Positions 12,285-25,392 are shown, counted from the first letter of the stretch. The stretch: DNA of 64,000 nucleotides from Anisodus tanguticus (GCA_034509755.1 CM067550.1:19337001-19401000), one strand, 5' to 3'. Notes: generated from the letters alone by a model not told the origin. A program made the numbers and translations.

Positions 12285-13205
12285 CGCGACGATGGCTTGC
12301 ATTAGGGAAGCAATTAAAGAGGTCATATGGATCTCGAAGGTTATTCAGGTGGACATAAAGGGTATTGGTGGTGGAACGAAGAGGTCTAAGGAAGAGTGAA
12401 AGCCAATAAAGCAATGTATTTGAAGCTAGTGGAGAGCAAAGACGAGGAGGAAAAGAGGCAACAATTGGGCGTTTGTATGAACAAATTGGGGACATAGGTG
12501 GGGATAAGGAGTTGTACAGGCTAGTCAAGGTGAGAGAGAGTATGACCCGTGACTTGGACCAAGTGAAGTGCATCAAAGACGAGGAAGGTAAAGTATTGGT
12601 GGAAGAGACACATATTAGAAGAAGATGACATACATACTTCTATAAACTCTTGAACATAGAGGAGTACATGAGCAAATATATTGGAAGGTTTAGAGCACTC
12701 CGAGAGTCGTTAAGATTTTGGGTATTGTAGGCGTGTAAATTGGAGAAGGTGATTTGGGCTATGCGTAAGATGAAAAGGGCTAGAGCGACTAGGCCAAACA
12801 AAATCCTGGTGAAATTTTGGGTGAACACGGGTAGGACAAACTTGTATATGAAGAGGAAGAAGGATTTGCATATAGTGTTCATTGATCTAAAAAAAAACAT
12901 ATGACAAACCCTCAAGGGAGGTTTTTCATGGAGATGTTTGGAGGCTAGATGCGTTCTTATAGCTCACACTAGAGTGATTAAAGACATGTATGATGAAGCC
13001 AAGACTGGGGTAGTGAGAGGTGACTCAGAACACTTTTCAGTTGTGAAGGGTTCACTAGGGTTTCTCCCTTAGTATGTTTTTATTTACCTTAGCGATGGAC
13101 GCACTTACACATCATATTCAAGGGGAGGTGCCATTGTGCATGTCATTTGTAGACTACATAGTACTAATTAACGAGACACGGAGCGGAATTAATGCGATGC
13201 TAGAG
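12285..13205 (+). pseudogene. RTE-clade LINE, 5' part of the reverse transcriptase (broken)
   Basis: Fragments read in several frames match plant RTE LINE proteins: a WWNEEV-like start near 12365, then LKLVESKDEEE, then KKDLHIVFIDL near 12860, RVIKDMYDEAKT near 12975 and the catalytic block FVDYIVLINET near 13150. Functional copies have FADDIVLI there, so one catalytic Asp has become Tyr. Stops and frameshifts are frequent. The reading is cut at codon ...MLE by the LTR at 13206 and resumes at 15815. Confidence 0.7.
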
Positions 13206-15809
13206 TGTAACGACCCATTTGGTCATTTAGCCTTTTTTGATATATAATGCCCAAATTTTCCTTTTCGTGACCTTTATTCTGATGCTTATAACATGCGGTG
13301 AGAGTTGACACACTTTCCGAGGCAAATAGAATTTGTTTTGAAAAATAAATCCTAAGTTAGAGCTTCCTTGAGTTTGGAAATGAAAGGTTTGATTAAAAGT
13401 TGACTTTGGGTAAACACATCCGTATTCAAGTTTCGTTGATTTCGTTAGGTCCGGAACATCATTTATGACTTCATCGAAGTTTTGATTCGGGTCTCGAGGC
13501 AATTGGGTGTGTTTTGGGTATTGAGTTGGCTAATAGTTGTGTTTTGAGAAAGTTTGAGTGTTTTTGTGGAAAAACACGTCTTATGATGTCAAATGAGTAT
13601 CTTGAGTGTGCGAGCAAGTTCGTAGCATCGAATACAATCATTTAGCATGTTTGGTTTGTGTTCGGGGGAGCCGAGATGAGTTTGGGTGCCAAAACCAAGT
13701 TCGAAGAAACCAGAAAAATTTGGTGTTCAACAAATGGTTTTCTTCTTCGTTATCGTGAGCCTTGATGAAGCAGGCTTACGCGATCGCATGGAGATGCTCC
13801 ACGATTATGGACGCGTGGGTGGGAAAAGTGAGTCATGGTGCATCGCGGTCGTGAGACAATGCCTCGAGATTGCAAGACACCAGTGTGGGTCGGTCACAAA
13901 TGGGCATCGCGATCACGATGACCCAGTCCATGATCACGATTAAGGAATCACTGTAGCAGTGATTCAAAAATCCCAAATCGAACCTAGACTTCATTAGATC
14001 ATATTTTGGATTTAGAGTGCTCGGTTGGAGGTGATTTCATGTGCAAGAAAGTTGATTTCTCGTAGGGTTAAGATCCTAATTCTTAATTTGTCTTTTCCCA
14101 GTATTTAAAGTCGTTATTTAGCTTCGCTTTCATATGGTTAGTGTAAAAAATTGAAATTTAAACCCTAGGATAAATATCGAGAAAAAGAGAAATTGAATCC
14201 CAAGATTTATACTTTTTGAATTGATATTTTGGATTTAGATGATTTAAGCTTTGGGTAACCCAATTTTGAAATAAAATTTCAATTTTACCTTTGAAGCTTG
14301 GGTTTGACTATTTTAGGTCTATTTTGGATTTCGAGCTATAATATAGCATTATGGGTATTGTTAGAATCGTCTAATCATCTAGAGTACGTGATGATAGATT
14401 TGAATCGAATTGAAGCTTCACGAAAGGGAAAGGCATTGGGTTGAGGTTCATGGCATGGGCTCGACATTCGAGGTAGGTTATGGCTTACCCTTTTAGACTC
14501 AATTTGGAGGCATGTATTTATGGTTTAATAGTTGTCGGGGGGGTGCATGATAGGCCTTCAGGCATGATTGTGGTGATAAATTCACTTAGGATGGTTTTCC
14601 AAATGTTATGTGGGCTATGGTAGCCATGTTTGATGTATATTTCTACTTCTTGATTCAGATTAGTATTCACAACTTGTAACTTGATAATATTGTGAGACAA
14701 GGATAGTTTTTGGAAATGATATGCTAAATGAAATGTTATTACGAACTTACCTATCCGTATCTTTGATATGTTGGTATTATGAAATTATGCATGCCCATTT
14801 ATACATATGTTTAGTTGATATTTATTATGAATTTGGGGTACGGTATGGTCCGACGAGACCGGAAAGAGGTAAGAAGGATTTTGAATATTCCCGATGGGAA
14901 CTATTCTAGGTGGATGATACGGTCGATATTGTGAATGTCGGATGAGAATTATTCTGAGTGATATATGGACGTCGCGAGTTCCCCATGGGTCATGACTAGA
15001 CGAAATGACGCTAGCATATGTATACAGGTTTGGTACTGGCCAGTTGCATTGCATGACATTCCATTCATATATCATTTGCATTGATTCATTCACGCTGATT
15101 ATGTTGTTACTTGATTTATCTGTAATTGCATTGATGAAATGGCTTCAGCTGTGTGCTCATAATTATGGAAAGGTAAAGACTTTAAATTAGAAAATGATAA
15201 GGACTTCGCTTAAGATTATTATACTCGGATGGACTTAAAGTGAATGTTGAGGAAAGACTTAAGTTTGTACTGTGTTGTGTTCAATGTTCTTAATATGTAA
15301 CGTAATTATTTCACCCTTCCTTGTATGTTTCGTTCACTTTTATGCTATTTATATGTATTTCCTTCGTTGTCGATCTATGATGCCTACGAATACTAGTGTT
15401 GTACTCATACTACTTTTTCTGCACTAATCCAGACACTAGCTCTAGACCTCGTTGTAGATTGCGAGGTGACTGTCTAGGCTTTCAAGGTGAGCTACTTATT
15501 TGTCCGTGGCCCTTGGAATCCTTCCCCGCTTTATTTTTTATATTCGACATCCATATATTTCATCTTCGGGCATATATTCAGACTTGTATTTCAGTTTCCG
15601 CATTGTTAGATCTCTTGTACCTTCAGACTAGATTTTGGGCGCATATTTTGGATTCTTATAAGTAGTTATAATATTTAAGAATTGTGATAAATGATTTCTT
15701 TATTACTTTCGCTTTTCTTAAACTGGTTTTTTTACTTAAATTGGGTGATGGTTCGCCTGCCGGTGGATTAAGTGTAGGTGCCATCATGATCACGATTTGG
15801 GTCATGACA
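13206..15809. mobile_element. Solo LTR (gypsy-like, 2.6 kb) inside the LINE
   Basis: It starts TGTAACGACCC and ends GGGTCATGACA. The flanks are TAGAG (13201-13205) and TAAAG (15810-15814), a 5-bp target duplication with one change. Removing the LTR and one copy restores the LINE reading MLE-VWREAL. No internal coding region, PBS or polypurine tract is present, so it is solo. A short GC-rich section at 13776-13945 carries repeated CGCGATCGC/CATCGCG words. Confidence 0.85.
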
Positions 15810-15814
15810 TAAAG

Positions 15815-16755
15815 GTTTGGAGAGAGGCCTTGTAGTCTAAAGGTTTCAATTCGAGCAGGACCAAGATTAAATACTTAGAGTGCAAGTTCAACGACGTGAC
15901 TCATGAATAGGATGTGGACGTGAGGCTTGACTCATAAGTCATCCCTAAGAGAGGAAGTTTTTAGTACACGGTGTCAGTAATTCATGACAATGGAGAGTTT
16001 GATGATAATATCACACATCATATTAGAGTGGGATAGATGAAATGAAGGCTCACATATGGTGCTTTGTGTGATAAGAACGTGCCTCCAAGACTTAAATGTA
16101 AGTTCTACAGAGTAGACCGACTATGTTATATGAGGCGGAGTGTTGACCTGTCAAGAACTTCCATGTCCAGAAAATAAAACAACGGAGATGAGGATGTTAA
16201 TATCGATGTATTGTTATACTAGGGGAGATAAGATTAGGAATGATGATATTTAGGAAAATGTGGTAGTGGTCTCAGTGGTGGACAAAATACAGGAAGTGAG
16301 ATTGAGATGGTTTGAGCATGTGCAGAGGAGGCGGGAATGTCCTAGTGAGGTAGAGGTAGTCCAAAAAAGTATTGGGTAAGATGATTAGGCAGGACATTCC
16401 ACAACTTCAACTTACCGAGGACATGACCCTTGATAGGAGAGTGTGAAGGTCAAGAATTATGGTAGAAGATTAGTTGTTTGTCCGGCGTATTCCTTATCCA
16501 CACCAGGAGTTTAGATTTTTCTTCTTCTTGCATTTGCTTATTATCTCTAGTACTATCTAATTGTTTCTTCCGCTTCGTTTATCTTACTATCTCGCTGTTG
16601 TTACTGCTTGTTATTATTGTTTCTTTTTCCTCACTCCTTGAGCTGGGGGTATATCAGAAACAACTTCCCTACCTTCACAAGGTAGAGATAAGGTTTTCAT
16701 ACACTCCACTCTTTCCGGACCCCACATGTGGGATTACACTGGTTTGTTTGTAATA
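15815..16755 (+). pseudogene. RTE-clade LINE, 3' part and tail
   Basis: It continues directly from 13205: VWREAL, then SRTKIKYLECKFNDVTHE near 15860-15900, VIPKRGSF, then CDKNVPPRLKCKFYRV near 16068, and degenerate C-terminal sequence to about 16450. A pyrimidine-rich 3' region follows, then the tail at 16640-16755 (AACTTCCCTACCTTCACA, CGGACCCCACATGTGGG, ATTACACTGG). Several in-frame stops are present. It is a dead copy. Confidence 0.7.
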
Positions 16756-19404
16756 CACTGTCCATTCGAACTAAGACTTAAACCGTTCAATAAATGTTAT
16801 GAGATCCGAGCTCTAAAGATTTTTTGACGTGGTTAAGTGTATTCATGAGAATTTCGTTATTAGAAAAGCTCGACGTCAAAAGTCTGAGTGAAAGTCTCCC
16901 GTAAGTTTAGTTTTCAGAATGCATTTGAACAAGGTCCAACTTATAGTGAGTGTTGCGACCTGTGTATTTGGAGTTAGAAGGTGATTTACCTATCAAATTA
17001 AGATCTATGAGTCTAATTTCCAATTTCGCAAACCGTTGATCAATACAACGTCAGAGTAAATGGTCATGTACGTTTTACTACAGACTTGCGTAGCGCTCAA
17101 CCGCATCAAACACGTGGCACCTCTAAATTTAAGTAGGCCAAACTTATCTTTTTAAGCTAAAAACCTTGGGAATTCATTTCATAACTCCATTGGACGAAAC
17201 TTGAACAGGTTCCTCAAATTTCTCTCAAGTTCTCCTCCTATTCTTCAAAGAAACTCAAGGTAAGCTTAAGTTTGGGTTTTTCTTCCCCGTTAATCATGTG
17301 GTGCTTATATTGATTCTTCTCCAATTACAGTTGTTCAAAGGTTACTTCAAGGTGAAGTGAAGTAAATAAATCAGAGGGTTTTGGCATCCAAGGTACAATC
17401 CTTCGTCTACGATCTTCTACGAGCTTGTGTGAGCATCTAAGTATTTTTGGTAAAAACTCATGGGACAGTGATTTGGAAGCCGCGAGTTCAAGTTATTATA
17501 GTTTGTAAAAAGGATTAAAGGGTTATTTTCTTGTGTTATGGAGTTTGATAAGGGTTTGGTAGCTCGTGTTGAGTTTGTACTTTGTTAAAAGACGATCGCG
17601 TGTGGAGTACACCATCGAATTATAGCCTCGGGAGCTCGTCGCTCTTGTATTACTTGACAATATTTTTGATATAGCTGTAGTATGTCGTGGGGCTGTTGGT
17701 ATAGTTGTTGTGTGTCACTGGACTGTTGGTGATGTTGATATTAGCCATATTTAACAGGTTAAGCATATATCAGATGGATTGACTCATCGTAGTCACTCGA
17801 ATGATTAAATATAGGTATGTAAGGCTATCCTTCTTTCTACGCTATGGCACGATCTCCAGTTTATTATTTCTCTTGAATGAGATACAAGGCCTAAGGATTA
17901 TGAACGTCCAAATCGTTTTACTAATTCATGATTCAACAAGTTATGTCACGTGCTTACGAGACAAATAAGAGCTATGTCATATGTGTACAAATCGACATTT
18001 TACTCAGTTGTTCGACTCTGAGGATCGAGTTTTTATATTACCATTATGGAACTAGAGTACCTTATTAAGATGGATCATATTGACAATTGTTAGATGATTG
18101 TTATTGGGTATAGTTTCCTACTTAAGGTGAATCATATAGATAATTTCCAAAATTACTGTCATTGGGTTATAGTAATGTACTTAAAGATGAATTTTATCAG
18201 ATATAGCCATCCTAAGTCGTTCACGAGAGTAATATCATTCAGGAATATTATGAGCTTCCACAGAATCTTGTTATACTACGGATTGTGAAAGAGTTCCAGA
18301 TTATACAAGTTGATAATAAGACCTTCTTGAGTTGTCTGTCAATATGTTCATAGAATTGAAACCAAACTCCAAGATTTACACTCTTAAACAAACGTTATAT
18401 AAATCACGTGTTTCTCCTAGCTTGAAATCTTACAGTGAATCTTTGAGGTCTATTCTAATATGTTAAGCGTTTGGGCCGTGTCTAGCTGATTACATGAGGT
18501 AGTTCCAAGAGGTAGATGAGAGGACTAATGTATAGGTTCCAAAAGTCTCGAATAAGAATCATAAGGGAAGTAAAAAAAAATATCTATATCGTATTCATCT
18601 TCTTTGGAGCAACTCCCTATCACATGTTTCTTTTCCTATATGACTTCAAAAGAAAGAAACTTCGTGAATCTTCCATTCATAGAGTTGATGTTTATTTGTT
18701 CCTTCCATTTGAAATCATTCATATTGTATCGAGCTTTAGTACGATCTTATAGGGATCTTGGTATTTGTCATGAGTCCTCTATTAATATACTTGACGCTCA
18801 CCTGTTCCTTTCATGTGATATTGTTCTTGTCACATTGAGTTGTCATATGGCCTTATAGGACTCCTCGTCTAGTTGAGATTGTCAGGTTATATACATGAGA
18901 ATTCTATATGTCATACACATATTGAATGAACCATTTCCACATGTAACTACTTCATTTGAATCATTTGGAACACTTCCATAAGTTTAATAAGAGTATATAA
19001 GGAAGCTAACCGATTTCTAACTATATGTATTACGTGGCCCGTTGTGTCATATAGAGGGAAATCATCTATCGTCTATAGTGCGGAGCTCAATGCGGCTTAT
19101 ACAGAGATACAATGTGTCGTGCTTTGACACGAGACCTATGTGGCGTATATGGGGAATGGACATATGTCATATTCCAATATGCGGGTTTATAGGGATTCAT
19201 ATTCTGTCTATAGTACAAGATATGGGGGGGGGGGGGGGAGGAGGTCATATTGTGTATGTATGTATCAGGACCTACGGGACGTATTATACCAAAGAGATAA
19301 TAATAGTTTCTTAATGTGTATCTACATGTTGCTTTTAATCTTTCTACTGTATATTGTTGTTTCCATTTCATTTATCTTTTATATGAGCTTCAGTATTTGC
19401 AGAT
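16756..19404. mobile_element. Decayed gypsy-LTR-like sequence
   Basis: No ORF with a known domain. Phrases resemble chromovirus LTRs elsewhere in the window: ATCGTAGTCACTCG followed by AGGTATGTAAGGC near 17790-17825 (compare ATCATAGTCATTTGAAGG then AAGGTATGTTAAG at 25768-25812). A 60-70 bp unit (ATTGTTATTGGGTATAG, ATTACTGTCATTGGGTTATAG) recurs around 18060-18200. A run of 15 G lies at 19224-19238. No termini were found. Confidence 0.35.
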
Positions 19405-22264
19405 GCTATTCTGTCTACCTTAGCACCTTCCTTATGGCATGTACATTTGGGTCATCCGGGAGCATCTGTTTTTGCTTCCATTAAAAATAATAAATTTATT
19501 GAGTGTAATAACACTCGTAGTGCTAATGTTTGTCATTCTTGTCCACTTGAGAAACATGTTAAATTTTTCTTTGTTGCCTCTAATTCTATTACTATGTTGC
19601 CTTTTGATATTATTCATAGTGATCTTTGAACGTCTCCCGTTTTGAGCTCTTCGGGCCACCGTTATTATGTTTTATTTTTGGATGATTACTCTAATTTTTT
19701 GTGGACATTTTCATTATCTAAAACGTCTCAGGTTTATTCCACATTCTAATCATTTAGAGCATTCATCCGTACTTAATTTGAACGGGAAGTAAGAACATTC
19801 AATGTGATAATGGAAGGAAATTTGATAATGGGTCATTTAGGGAATTTTGTAGGGTTAATGGTATATCTTTTCAGTTCTCATGTCCACATACGTCATCACT
19901 AAATGGGAAAGCCAAGAGAAAAATCCACACCATTAATAATATTGTTTGTACATTACTAGCCCATGCATCATTACCACATTCATTTTGGCATCATGCATTA
20001 CAAATGGCAACTTACATTCTCAACATACTCCCTAGCAAAGGATTAGCGTACCACTCTCCACTCAAATTTATGTATCAAAAAGACCATTTGTATTCTCATC
20101 TTAGGATATTTAGGTGTTTATGTTATCCTATATTCCCCTCCACTATCATAAACAAACTTTAAGCCCGCTCTACCGCTTGTGTCTCTTTGGGTTACCCATC
20201 TAATCATCGTGGTTATAAATGTTATGATTTATCCTTTAATAAGATCATCATTAGTGTCATGCCATTTTCGATGAAACTCAATTTCTGTTTGCTAAGTTGC
20301 ATAGTTCCATGTCCCATTCATATGATTTTTTGGATGATGATCTCTCACCGTATGTGGTCCACCATTTGGCCCAGCCCACACCACAACACACAGACCAGTG
20401 GGAACAGTCAGGCCCACTGCCTGCTGGCCCAAATATCTCCAGTCCACAACTTATGCCAGCAGGCCCACTGTCTGCTGGCCCAAATGTTTTCGATTTCTCA
20501 TATTCTTCTAGCAGGCCCACTACCCGCTAGCCCAACACCTTTTAGTGATAACCCAGCCCATGCCCTTCCAACCTGACTCCACTACATCGGAACTGGGCCA
20601 GCCCACGGCTTCCACCCAAATCCAGCCCACTTCGATTTTGGGACCAGGGCCTGTTACTCAAAGCCAACGGGGTATTTTTAGACCAAAGCGACAATTTAAT
20701 CTCAACTGTAATGTCACTGAATCCCATATACCACGTAACCCTGTGTCTTCCCTTCGTGATCCAAATTAGAAAATGGCTATGGATGATGACTATAATGATC
20801 TTATTGAAAATAAGACGTGGGAGTTGGTGCCCCGTCCACCTGGTGTTAATGTGATTCGTTCTATGTGGAGTTTAACTCATAAAGAGAAATTTGATAGTGG
20901 TTTTGAGAGGCATAAGACCTGTCTTGTAGGTGATGGCAAAACTCAACAAATTGGCATGGATTGTGGAGAGACATTTAGTTCGGTGGTCAAACCGACAACT
21001 ATTCGCACTGTTCTCAATCTAGCTCTCTCAAAAGCATGGCACATTCATCAACTAGACGTGAAAAATGCATTCTTACATGGAGAACTCAAGGAAACAGTAT
21101 ACATGTATCAACCCTTGGATTTCAGGGACCCCGCTCATCCTAATCATGTGTGCTCGATGAAGAAATCATTGTATGGGCTAAAACAGGCTACTCGGGCTTG
21201 GTACAAAATATTTGTAGATTATGTGTCTATCTTGGGTTTTCTCACAGCAAGTCTGATCATTCTCTATTCATATACTGTCATGGTACTTCTATGGCCTACA
21301 TTATGTTATATGTGGATGATATTATATTGACTGCTTCCTCTGATAAACTTTGCAAGTCTATCATATCTCTTCTTAGAATTTGCTATGAAAGACTTGGGGC
21401 CATTGAGTTATTTTCTAGGTATAGCTGACACTCATCATGCAGGTGATCTATTTCTATCTCATAGGAAGTATGCAACAGAGATCATGGAACGGGCTGACAT
21501 GTAAGCCTGCAAGTCATCTCCTACTCTGGTTGACAGTAAACCGAAGCTGAGTGCTACTTCTAGCACACCATATGAGGATCCCTCCCACTATCATAGTCTT
21601 GCGGGGGTTCTTCAATATCTCACATTTACGAGGCTCAGTATTACTTATATAGTGTAGCAGGTGTGTTTATTCATGCATGATGTGAGGGAAGAACACATGC
21701 ACACTCTTAAACGCATTATGCGCTACATTCAGGGCATTCTTGATCATGGCTTACATCTATATACATCATATGTATCTACTCTCATTTCGTATACATATGT
21801 TGATTGGGGTGGATGTCCAGATACTAGGCGTTCGAAATCTTGTTATTGTGTGTTTCTTGGTGATAACTTGGTCTCTTGGTTGGCTAAACGCCATGCTACT
21901 TTATCGCGCTCTAGCGCGGAGGCCGAATATCGAGGGGTCGCCAATATGGTGTCTGAGTCTTGTTGGTTGAGTAACCTCCTCTTAGAGCTTCATTTTCCTA
22001 TTCGAAAAGCTACATTTGTCTACTGCGATAATTTCAGTGCGATATATCTCTCAGGGAATCATGTACAACATCATCACACTAAACATAACGAGATGGATAT
22101 TCACTTTGTTCGCGAAAAGGTTGCTCGTGGACAAGTACGTGTCTTTCATGTCCCTTCACGTTATCGGATAGCTGGCATCTTTACTAAAGGCCTTCCCTTG
22201 GTTTTGTTTGAAGATTTTTGGGACAGTCTCAGCGTACGACAATCGCCCTCTACGACTGCGGGGG
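19405..22264 (+). pseudogene. Ty1/copia polyprotein, 5'-truncated, broken (copia A)
   Basis: The sequence starts within the GAG-pre-integrase zinc region (LGHPGASVFAS, then CHSCPLEKHV), so gag and protease are absent. Integrase remnants follow (DIIHSDL, then YYVLFLDDYSNF, KRKIHTINNIV). Next is a Pro/Gly-rich linker at 20250-20770 with repeated GGCCCACTG/CTGGCCCAA words. The reverse transcriptase is at 20773-21420 (DCGETFSSVVKP, QLDVKNAFLHGEL, YVDDIILTASS); a frameshift near 21200 separates the first part from YVDD. RNase H is at 21661-22262 (DADWGG reads YVDWGG; SRSSAEAEYRG; YCDN). There are many stops. It belongs to the same internal lineage as the copias at 23292-32196 and 47818-53610. Confidence 0.8.
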
Positions 22265-22388
22265 TGTGATAGAATATATAAAAATATATTCTTTTGATAT
22301 CATTAGTGATCTTGTATATATTTAATTATTGTAGTAATATTTTTTACTAATTACATTAATGAGATCAGCGAGGGATTATTCTCTTTCA
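22265..22388 (+). mobile_element. 3' LTR of copia A
   Basis: It begins TGTGATAG right after the polypurine tract CTGCGGGGG and ends GGGATTATTCTCTTTCA. At 124 bp it is shorter than the LTRs of the two related copias here, and only the last ~20 bp resemble them. The upstream LTR is missing because the element is truncated. Confidence 0.65.
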
Positions 22389-22525
22389 CTCTCCTACAAT
22401 GATCAAATCTTTTCTTTTTTTATATTTAAATAGGTTGTTGGTTTTATTAAAAGATGACTTCCAAAAATAAAGAATGAGACTTGAAATACTAATAGAGGAA
22501 GAATAGTAAGTATATAACCTAATTA

Positions 22526-22933
22526 GGGTGTGTTTGGTACGAAGGAAAATGTTTTTCATGCAAAATGTTTTCCTCACTTACTTCTAGTGTTTGGTATGTA
22601 AGTAAAAAAAGATTATCCTAAGAGCATTTATATGTAATCCATCAAAATACTATGGGGATGGAATGGGTGGGGAGTGAATGTTCGGGGGTGGTGGGGGTGA
22701 GATGGTCAAGGGGGTGGATGTTGGGGGCATTGGGTGGGTGGGGAGGAGACAATAAACTTGAAATGTCACTTATGGACTTATTTTCCCTACTTCCACTAGG
22801 GAAGTCATTTACCTCATTTTTAAGGAACTTCTTTTCCTAGAGAATATTTTCCAAGTCATTTTGACCAACTAAACATGAGAAAATTGGAAATCATTTTGAC
22901 CAGAAAAAGTTTTCCTTCATACCAAACACATCC
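22526..22933. mobile_element. Tourist-like MITE (408 bp)
   Basis: Terminal inverted repeats GGGTGTGTTTGGTA and TACCAAACACATCC are flanked by TTA at 22523-22525 and 22934-22936, the PIF/Harbinger target pattern. It has no ORF of note and a G-rich centre (22680-22745). A second copy in the opposite orientation lies at 47422-47782. Confidence 0.8.
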
Positions 22934-23140
22934 TTAATCTCAATAAGTCTAGCAGAAGAGAAATACATTAAACTTTTCCTTTACGTTTGTTGTTAAAACT
23001 TAAGATTTTGAGGATTTGATTTATATACACTAATAATATCCAAGGAATCTTAACACTACATATGTATTTAGCCTGTTGTAGCAGATTACCGGCTTTATTT
23101 TCCATGTTACTAAAATCACTTATTATGAATTATTATCCGC

Positions 23141-23272
23141 AACTATCTTCGAGTTAATGGTAAAAAATACACTTAAACTGTCGCTTTTTCGCAAGTTTCA
23201 CACCCCAACTATCTTCGAGTTAATGGTAAAAAATACACTTAAACTGTCGCTTTTTCGCGAGTTTCACACCCC
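23141..23272. repeat. Tandem duplication, 66 bp unit, two copies
   Basis: The unit from AACTATCTTCGAGTTAATGG to GTTTCACACCCC occurs at 23141-23206 and 23207-23272. I see one difference (GCAAG versus GCGAG), so the duplication is recent. It is the left arm of the foldback MITE that hosts the copia. Confidence 0.9.
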
Positions 23273-23291
23273 AACTATCAACTATTCCCTT
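23218..23291. mobile_element. Foldback MITE, left part (host of the copia nest)
   Basis: AATGGTAAAAAATACAC and GTTTCACACCCCAACTAT here pair as inverted copies with ATAGTTGGAGTGTGAAAC and GTGTATTGACCATTAT at 32357-32416. The copia at 23292-32196 separates the two halves. The original element would be about 290 bp. Confidence 0.65.
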
Positions 23292-23503
23292 TGAAAGAAA
23301 TAATCCATTGATTATTCTCATTGATGAAGAGGTATTTATATACAATTTACAATCCATAATTATGGAAAATCTTATTCATGCTATAACAATAAATCCTAAT
23401 TATACTTGTACAAGAATCCTAGTATGGTAAATTTGTACAACAAAGTTGGGTGCAATTTGGTTTCGGTTTTCCGTGGTATACATACGAGTATATTTCTGTC
23501 ACA
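23292..23503 (-). mobile_element. 3' LTR of copia B
   Basis: On plus it runs from TGAAAGAAATAATC to TTTCTGTCACA, 212 bp. It pairs with 31984-32196. The polypurine tract (GTGGGG on minus) abuts it at 23504. Confidence 0.85.
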
Positions 23504-25064
23504 CCCCACAGTCATAGCGGACGGTTGTCGTATGCTGAGACTGACCCTAAAATCTTCAAATAAAACCAAGGGAAAATCCTTAGTAAATATGTCTGCAATC
23601 TGGTACCGCCAAGGGACATGGAGGACGCGTACTCGTCCACAGGCTATCTTTTCTCGAACAAAGTGTATGTCCATCTCAATATGTTTTGTGCGCTGATATT
23701 AGGCCGTATTTCTAGAAAGATAGACTGGACTCACATTATCACAGTATACCAAGGTAGCCTTCTGAATAGAAAAATATAACTCTAGTAGAAGATTACGTAG
23801 CCAACATGACTCAGATACCACACTGGCTATCCCTCGATACTCGGCCTCCGTACTGGATCGTGATAAAGTAGCCTGACATTTTGCCGACCAAGAGACCAAG
23901 TTATCGCCAAGGAACATACAATAACCAGATGTCGAACGTCTGGTATCTGGACAGCCACCCCAATCAGCATCTGTATATGACACAAGAGTAGAGATCGAAG
24001 ATGGATATAAATGCAATCCAAAATCAAGCGTGCCCTGTATATCGGATAATACGTTTGAGCGCATGCATGTGCTCAATCCGCAAATCATGCATAAATAAAC
24101 ACACATGATGTACTGCATACATAATATATGGTCTTGTAAAAATCAGTTACTGAAAAGCCCCTGCAAGACTACATTATTGAGTGAGATCCTCGTATGGTGT
24201 GCTAGACGTAGCACTCAGCTTGGGTTTGGTATCAACCGGAGTAGAAGTAGACTTACACGATGACATGCCAGCTCTCTCAATAATCTCTGCCGCATACTTT
24301 TTCTGTGATAAAAATAAACCACCTGCATGACGAGTGACTGCAATGCCCAAAAAATAGCTCAAGGGCCCCAAGTCCTTCATAGCAAATTCTGAATTGAGAA
24401 GGGACATGATAGACTTGCATAGATTATCAGACGAGACAGTCAATATTATATCATCAACATATAACAATATGTATTCCAGAGAAGTACCACGATGATATAT
24501 GAATAGAGAATGATCAGATATGCTGTGAGAAAACCCAATAGTAGACACATAATCTGACCTTTTATACTAAGCTCGTGGGGCCTACTTAAGCCCATACAAG
24601 GACTTTTTCAGCAAACATACATGATGAGGATAATTGGGGTCCCTAAAACCCAAGGGTTGATGCATGTAAATAGTCTCCTTAAGTTCACCGTGTAAGAAAA
24701 TATTTTTACATCCAGCTGGTGAATGGGCCATACTTTCGAGATAGCTAGAATGAGCACAATGCGAATGGTTGCCGGTTTGACCACCAGACTAAATGTCTCT
24801 CCACAATCTACGCCAACCTGTTGCGTTTTACCATCACCTACAAGACGGGCCTTATGCCTCTCAAAGAACCATCAGAATTTTCTTTATGAGTAAAAATTCA
24901 CATGGACCGAATAATATTAACACAGGTGGACGGGGCACCAACTCCCACATCTTATTTTCAATAAGAGTATTATATTCGTCATCCATTGCCAATTTTCAAT
25001 TTGGGTCATGAAGGGCAGACACCGGATTACGGGATAGGAGAGATATAGTGACATTAGAATTAAG
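23504..25064 (-). pseudogene. Copia B reverse transcriptase and RNase H (broken)
   Basis: Reading the minus strand from 25064 down: the start of reverse transcriptase is frameshifted, then GFSHSISDHSLF, the catalytic YVDDIILTVSSDNL near 24460-24420, and KDLGPLSYFLGIAVTRHAGG. RNase H at 23700-24118 has DADWGGCPDTRRSTSGY, LSRSSTEAEYRG and YCDN, and continues to DIHFVREK near 23660. Stops separate the blocks. The upstream coding part is at 29099-31843, beyond the LTR insertion. Confidence 0.8.
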
Positions 25065-25390
25065 ATTAATGTAACACCCGGTACCTTAGCGTTACGATGT
25101 GTCGTAGTAAAACTATATGAGTGGGAAGGAATTAAGGTCATAAATGTGGTTATAGTTGTAAGACCGTGTAGGTTTGAGAAGTTTCGAAACCATTATATAT
25201 TGCATTGATATGGTATTTTCATTTAAGTGATATTTATTTTTGTAAATATTTGATAAATATGATTTTTATACTTATTAATATTACTACTTTTTGAATATGC
25301 TTTAAATTATATACGTGATATGAAGAAGTTTACAAAGAGAATTTTCTCTAATATATAGATACAAATTACTTTTTCATAAAAAAGTTATTA

Positions 25391-25392
<2 letters not shown>

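Noticed and set aside
19042..19484. Overlapping frames of 90-114 codons near the G run
   Set aside because: They have mixed frames through decayed LTR-like sequence and include the homopolymer. No conserved residues.
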